A DNA stretch of 25,971 bases from Chloroflexota bacterium (GTDB lineage Bacteria > Chloroflexota > Limnocylindria > Limnocylindrales > Limnocylindraceae): positions 1-25,971 of the forward strand of contig SHYI01000004.1 in assembly GCA_009692905.1 (NCBI GenBank). Reading direction: 5' to 3'. The notes under the pieces are model-generated. The model was not told the DNA's origin, did no database searches, and saw only the letters and a list, made by a program, of their open reading frames with translations. Position 1 is the first letter of the stretch. Each line of letters starts with the position of its first letter. The position numbers were made by a program, and so were the translations under genes. This document shows positions 23,071 to 25,971 of the stretch, in pieces.

Positions 23071-23621
23071 AGGTGCAATCACTAGCGATCCCTGAGGTGC
23101 TGCTTATCAGCCGTGAACGGTATGCAGATGCGCGTGGCTGGTTTACGGAGCTGCATAACGGCGCAGCACTGCGTGATGGTGGCTTCTCAGTGCGGTTTCT
23201 TCAAGACAACCTGTCGTGGTCGCTGCCGGGTGTGATCCGTGGGTTGCACCTGCAATACGGTCCCGCACAAGGAAAACTTGTCACCTGCCTCATGGGACGC
23301 ATCTTTGACGTAGCGGTTGACGTCCGCCCCAGCTCACCCAGCTACGGCCAACACGTCGCGGCGGAACTCTCTGGCGAGAACGGCGACTCACTTTGGATTC
23401 CGCCTGGGTTCGCCCACGGCTTCGCCGTACTTGGGAGTGACCCCGCCCTAGTGCTCTACAAGGTGGATCAGCCCCGTTCAGCCGAAGGGGAGCGCGGGGT
23501 GATCTGGAACGATGCAACCCTGGCGATTCCATGGCCAATTGAGCGGCCAACTCTCTCTGAGCGCGATGCGGCGCTACCCACCCTGGCCGAACTCCAACCG
23601 CCACCGCCAGGTGAGGGTTGA
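23067..23621 (+). CDS. rmlC: dTDP-4-dehydrorhamnose 3,5-epimerase
   Basis: A 184-residue cupin, third step of dTDP-L-rhamnose synthesis. RGLHLQ supplies the catalytic base H61, GKLVTCLMGRIFDVAVD (69-85) is the core, and IPPGFAHGF (111-119) and LYK with Y131 complete the active site. The frame is open back to 23025 inside rmlD, but the ATG at 23067 in the ATGA overlap matches the family start. The Pro-rich end (PPPPGEG) leads directly into the next gene. Confidence 0.95.
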   Translation: MKVQSLAIPEVLLISRERYADARGWFTELHNGAALRDGGFSVRFLQDNLSWSLPGVIRGLHLQYGPAQGKLVTCLMGRIFDVAVDVRPSSPSYGQHVAAELSGENGDSLWIPPGFAHGFAVLGSDPALVLYKVDQPRSAEGERGVIWNDATLAIPWPIERPTLSERDAALPTLAELQPPPPGEG

Positions 23622-24946
23622 TGCCCCAGAGCAGCGTGGCCTGGCAGCCCAGTTTGGTTGGAATCGCACTCGCGGCATATCAGCCGAACCCTGTGTGGCT
23701 CGGTGAGCAGCTCGCATCCATTGCCACACAAACCCACAAAGAGTGGATCTGCATGATCACACTCGACTCCCCGCTCCAGGAGATCAGCTCAGTACCAGAT
23801 CTAAGCCCATTTCTGCAAGACGAACGATTCACCTGGGTGGAGAATCCTGCGCGTCTCGGCCTTCGATCAAACTTCCAAAAAGCCACGCAACTTCTGATTG
23901 CGCGAGGTGTGGATCTCATCGCATTCTGTGATCAGGATGATGTTTGGCTTCCTGAGAAACTCGCAGAGAGCGTTGCGGCAATAAAGGCACGCGGAATGCT
24001 CTCTATGGTCTATTGCGATGCCTACCTCCTGGTTGACGATGCGACGCGTCCGGATCGGCTGCATGAGTACACCATCAAAACGGACGGCAAGATGAGTATT
24101 GCTGAGCGCATTATTCAGCCGCAAGTGAGCGGTTTCTGTGAAGTGTTTGATGCATCGCTGGCAAAGATCCATCCGGAAATTCCAGTCGAATTGCCCGATC
24201 ATGATCACTGGTATTCACTCGTCGCGGCAGCCTACGGTGGGGTACACCGAATCGACAAGCCGCTGGCCCTATACCGACAACATGCGGGTAACACGATTGG
24301 GATTTCGGTGGTTCGGGCGCAGCAAGGCTGGGATAAAACCGAACCACTCAAGCGCTACTCAACCCTCCGTGAGAATGCACACCTGCGCGCGAACACCGCC
24401 CGCCGAGCTGGCAAAGAGCTCCCAATGTTGAAAGGTTTAGCCCTGTTCTATCAACACTCTGCTGGGTGGCTCCTGATTCTTCTTGCAGTGATGGGTCGAC
24501 GACTTTTCTCCGACCAGTTTCTCGCCACTAACGCTTACCGGAAGGCATGGGGTCTCATCTTGCTGGAATCGTCGCAGCGTGAGTTTGTACAGCAGATGCG
24601 AAAGCGACTTCCAAAAATGATCAAGGTTGTTCGCACGGCACTTGCGGCGGGAGCGTCGCTACTTACGGCTTCTGCCCTAGCCGCAACGCAGCTGTACGAC
24701 ATTTCTGTTGCTGTAATCACAACGTTCGTTTTGGTGTGCCTTCTCGCCGTAAGCCTGGTGATTACAGGGCTGCGTTACCTGCAACACCAAATGCCACACA
24801 CACCCGTGCTACTCGTTGGTCTCGGCGCGCTCAGTGGCCTGTTGGCGCAACTCTTCGGGGCGAACGTGTGGTCGACGATCGCAATTGCTGCGGTGCCGAT
24901 GGCTGCGAATGTCCTCTATCGATTGCGCTGGATGAAGCGGAAGTAG
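23621..24946 (+). CDS. GT2-family glycosyltransferase with C-terminal membrane helices
   Basis: 441 residues. The N-terminal GT-A domain (about 11-250) begins VGIALAAYQPN, carries the metal-binding FCDQDDVW (102-109) and, later, ELPDHDHWYSL in the acceptor region; this pattern resembles rhamnosyltransferase-like GT2 enzymes. The C-terminal third contains about five hydrophobic segments (near 275-295, 335-365, 368-385, 395-415, 418-432) and ends in RLRWMKRK, so the enzyme is tied to the membrane, probably acting on a lipid-linked glycan. Position directly behind rmlC with a one-base overlap (TGATG) and GGTGAGG before the ATG argue that it uses dTDP-rhamnose. A TTG one codon upstream is an alternative start. 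It converges with the SDR gene. Confidence 0.88.
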   Translation: MPQSSVAWQPSLVGIALAAYQPNPVWLGEQLASIATQTHKEWICMITLDSPLQEISSVPDLSPFLQDERFTWVENPARLGLRSNFQKATQLLIARGVDLIAFCDQDDVWLPEKLAESVAAIKARGMLSMVYCDAYLLVDDATRPDRLHEYTIKTDGKMSIAERIIQPQVSGFCEVFDASLAKIHPEIPVELPDHDHWYSLVAAAYGGVHRIDKPLALYRQHAGNTIGISVVRAQQGWDKTEPLKRYSTLRENAHLRANTARRAGKELPMLKGLALFYQHSAGWLLILLAVMGRRLFSDQFLATNAYRKAWGLILLESSQREFVQQMRKRLPKMIKVVRTALAAGASLLTASALAATQLYDISVAVITTFVLVCLLAVSLVITGLRYLQHQMPHTPVLLVGLGALSGLLAQLFGANVWSTIAIAAVPMAANVLYRLRWMKRK

Positions 24947-24955
24947 CGCGCTAAA

Positions 24956-25783
24956 TCAGCCCCCGGCGATCTGCTCACCGCCGTCAATCGTGATGGTGTT
25001 TCCCGTGACCCAGCTCATCCCAGGTGCCGAGAGGGCAACAATCGCGTGGCCAACATCGTCAGGTGTGGTGAGGCGCTTCCCTGGGTGCTTCTTCATCACC
25101 ACGTCAATCCAGTCTTGGCTTCCTGGAATCTTGCGCAGCGCTGGGGTATCGACGACGCCTGGACGCAGCGCCGTGACGGTTGCGCCTGGCACCAGCCGTG
25201 CGAGCTCAAGGGCGAGTTGACGGCAGTGCGCCTCAACGGCAGCCTTCGCGGCAGAAACGGCGCCGTACATCGGCACCGCCTTCGAGGCGCCCTCAGATGA
25301 GGTGGCGAAGATACGGGTCGTGTTGCCGATCAGACCTGCGGCGTACAGGTCCTGCGTCCAATAGACAAGGGAGTGCGCCATGACGTCAGAGGTCATATCC
25401 ATCTGCTTGCGGGTGATCAGCGGCGTCTCGCCGTCGGGGAGGAAGGGCTGCAGGCTGCCGAATGCAAGCGAGTGCACGACGATCCCGAGCTGAGGGGTGA
25501 GGCCAGCCGCGCGGGCAGCAGCGAATTTCTCAGATAGCTGAGTAATGACCTCGCCACGCTTCTCGTCATCGGCGGCGTTGCCGCGGATGTAGAGGGCCTC
25601 GACGCCGGTCGCCTTGACGGCAGCAATGGCCGCATCAAGCTTCTCGCCGCGGGAGCGACCCAGGTAGACGCCGCAGATGTTGTAGCCGTCCTCGGCCGCC
25701 AGGCGTGCTGTCGCCTCGCCAATGCCGCTTGAGGCGCCCAGAATGAGCGCCCAGCGCTGGACCTTTGGATCGGTTGCTCCCAT
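24956..25783 (-). CDS. SDR oxidoreductase, FabL-like enoyl-ACP reductase candidate
   Basis: 275 residues with a Rossmann fold: GASSGIG (16-22), VVHSLAFGS where the NNA motif of classical SDRs sits, and Y173-x6-K180 (YGAVSAAK). The six-residue Tyr-Lys spacing belongs to enoyl-ACP reductases (FabI/FabL) rather than classical SDRs (Y-x3-K). RPGVVDTPALRKIP and GNTITIDGGEQ closely follow B. subtilis FabL. Reduction of enoyl-ACP in fatty-acid synthesis is the best call; another carbonyl reductase cannot be excluded. An insert of about 20 residues near 112-132 makes it longer than FabL. GGGAGGT precedes the ATG. Confidence 0.78.
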   Translation of the reverse strand: MGATDPKVQRWALILGASSGIGEATARLAAEDGYNICGVYLGRSRGEKLDAAIAAVKATGVEALYIRGNAADDEKRGEVITQLSEKFAAARAAGLTPQLGIVVHSLAFGSLQPFLPDGETPLITRKQMDMTSDVMAHSLVYWTQDLYAAGLIGNTTRIFATSSEGASKAVPMYGAVSAAKAAVEAHCRQLALELARLVPGATVTALRPGVVDTPALRKIPGSQDWIDVVMKKHPGKRLTTPDDVGHAIVALSAPGMSWVTGNTITIDGGEQIAGG

Positions 25784-25799
25784 CAGGCACCTCCCTCGT

Positions 25800-25830
25800 G
25801 CGGCGCCATGCGCCGCGTAGGGTCAGGGTA
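25800..25830 (-). promoter_or_regulatory. Promoter and leader hairpin of the SDR gene
   Basis: TACCCT (25825-25830, minus strand) fits TANNNT. Downstream, GCGGCG-N5-CGCCGC (25800-25816) forms a 6-bp hairpin in the leader, just before the GGGAGGT ribosome site. The hairpin could tune translation. Confidence 0.3.
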
Positions 25831-25855
25831 GCCGACCCACTCCGCCCTGTGCGCG

Positions 25856-25861
25856 TACGAT
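25856..25861 (+). promoter_or_regulatory. -10 element for leaderless deacetylase mRNA
   Basis: TACGAT, then CAGAGC, then the ATG at 25868. This is the same -10 sequence and spacing as for the PPOX gene. Confidence 0.4.
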
Positions 25862-25867
25862 CAGAGC

Positions 25868-25971
25868 ATGGATAGCAGCGGTCGACTGATTCTCATGGCG
25901 GTACACGCCCACCCCGACGACGAGACGATCAGCATGGGTGGAACCCTTGCCACCTACGCCGCCGCCCACAG
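25868..25971 (+). CDS. PIG-L/LmbE-family deacetylase, 5' part only
   Basis: Only the first 34 codons are in the window. They read through LILMAVHAHPDDETISMGGT, whose AHPDDE is the zinc-binding motif of the PIG-L/LmbE family. AVHAHPDDE at this position resembles mycothiol enzymes (MshB deacetylase, Mca amidase), so a role in mycothiol chemistry is possible, but other N-acetylglucosamine deacetylases share the motif. The gene runs off the right edge. The ATG has no ribosome site and follows a TACGAT box by six bases. Confidence 0.82.
   Translation, partial: MDSSGRLILMAVHAHPDDETISMGGTLATYAAAH

Noticed and set aside
1..25971. Mobile element, phage or defence island
   Set aside because: No transposase, integrase, terminal repeats or shift in composition; gene order looks like ordinary chromosome.

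Overview
This 26 kb window is a gene-dense, GC-rich bacterial chromosome segment with 28 protein genes (one cut by the right edge) and two tRNA genes. I see no insertion sequence, phage, CRISPR array or rRNA. An HspR-type repressor in front of lon, a PimA-like glycosyltransferase, a MshB/Mca-like deacetylase and start codons set directly behind TANNNT -10 boxes all point to an actinobacterial or related Terrabacteria lineage (Actinomycetota or Chloroflexota). The sequence alone does not fix the phylum.

Layout. 1-8117: a GT4 glycosyltransferase (+) meets a leftward block, read from the right as csoR-rsmG-kimA and then hspR-lon-Nudix. 8151-14546: a rightward block with hpt and a small membrane protein, then a NYN ribonuclease, holB (DNA polymerase III delta'), an unrecognised protein with a possible PD-(D/E)XK nuclease core and a double-hotdog thioesterase, three of them joined by overlapping start/stop codons; a secreted HNH nuclease follows from its own promoter. 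14547-19435: a leftward block, read from the right as ltaE, a divergent hisA, an EamA transporter, a cyclophilin lipoprotein, a cytosolic cyclophilin, a hairpin-rich gap of about 300 bases, tRNA-Arg(CCG) and a small membrane protein. 19479-24946: tRNA-Asp(GTC), then a PPOX-fold flavoprotein and a complete dTDP-L-rhamnose set (rmlB-A-D-C) followed at once by a membrane-linked GT2 glycosyltransferase, apparently one operon for a rhamnose-containing surface glycan. 24956-25971: a FabL-like enoyl reductase (-) and the first 34 codons of a PIG-L/LmbE deacetylase (+).

The points most worth a second look are: (1) five genes whose start codon lies exactly 6 nt after a TANNNT box, and two more at 7 nt, which predicts leaderless mRNAs; (2) the hspR promoter, where a good -35, a HAIR-like inverted repeat and a perfect DnaA box lie together; (3) the putative nuclease overlapping holB; (4) the NYN ribonuclease with an Arg/Gly patch between two copies of an IETxTLDD motif and an Ala/Lys/Pro tail; (5) the structured region 15088-15389; (6) rsmG, whose conserved N-terminus needs a CTG start; and (7) a HisA homologue lacking the usual beta-6 loop.
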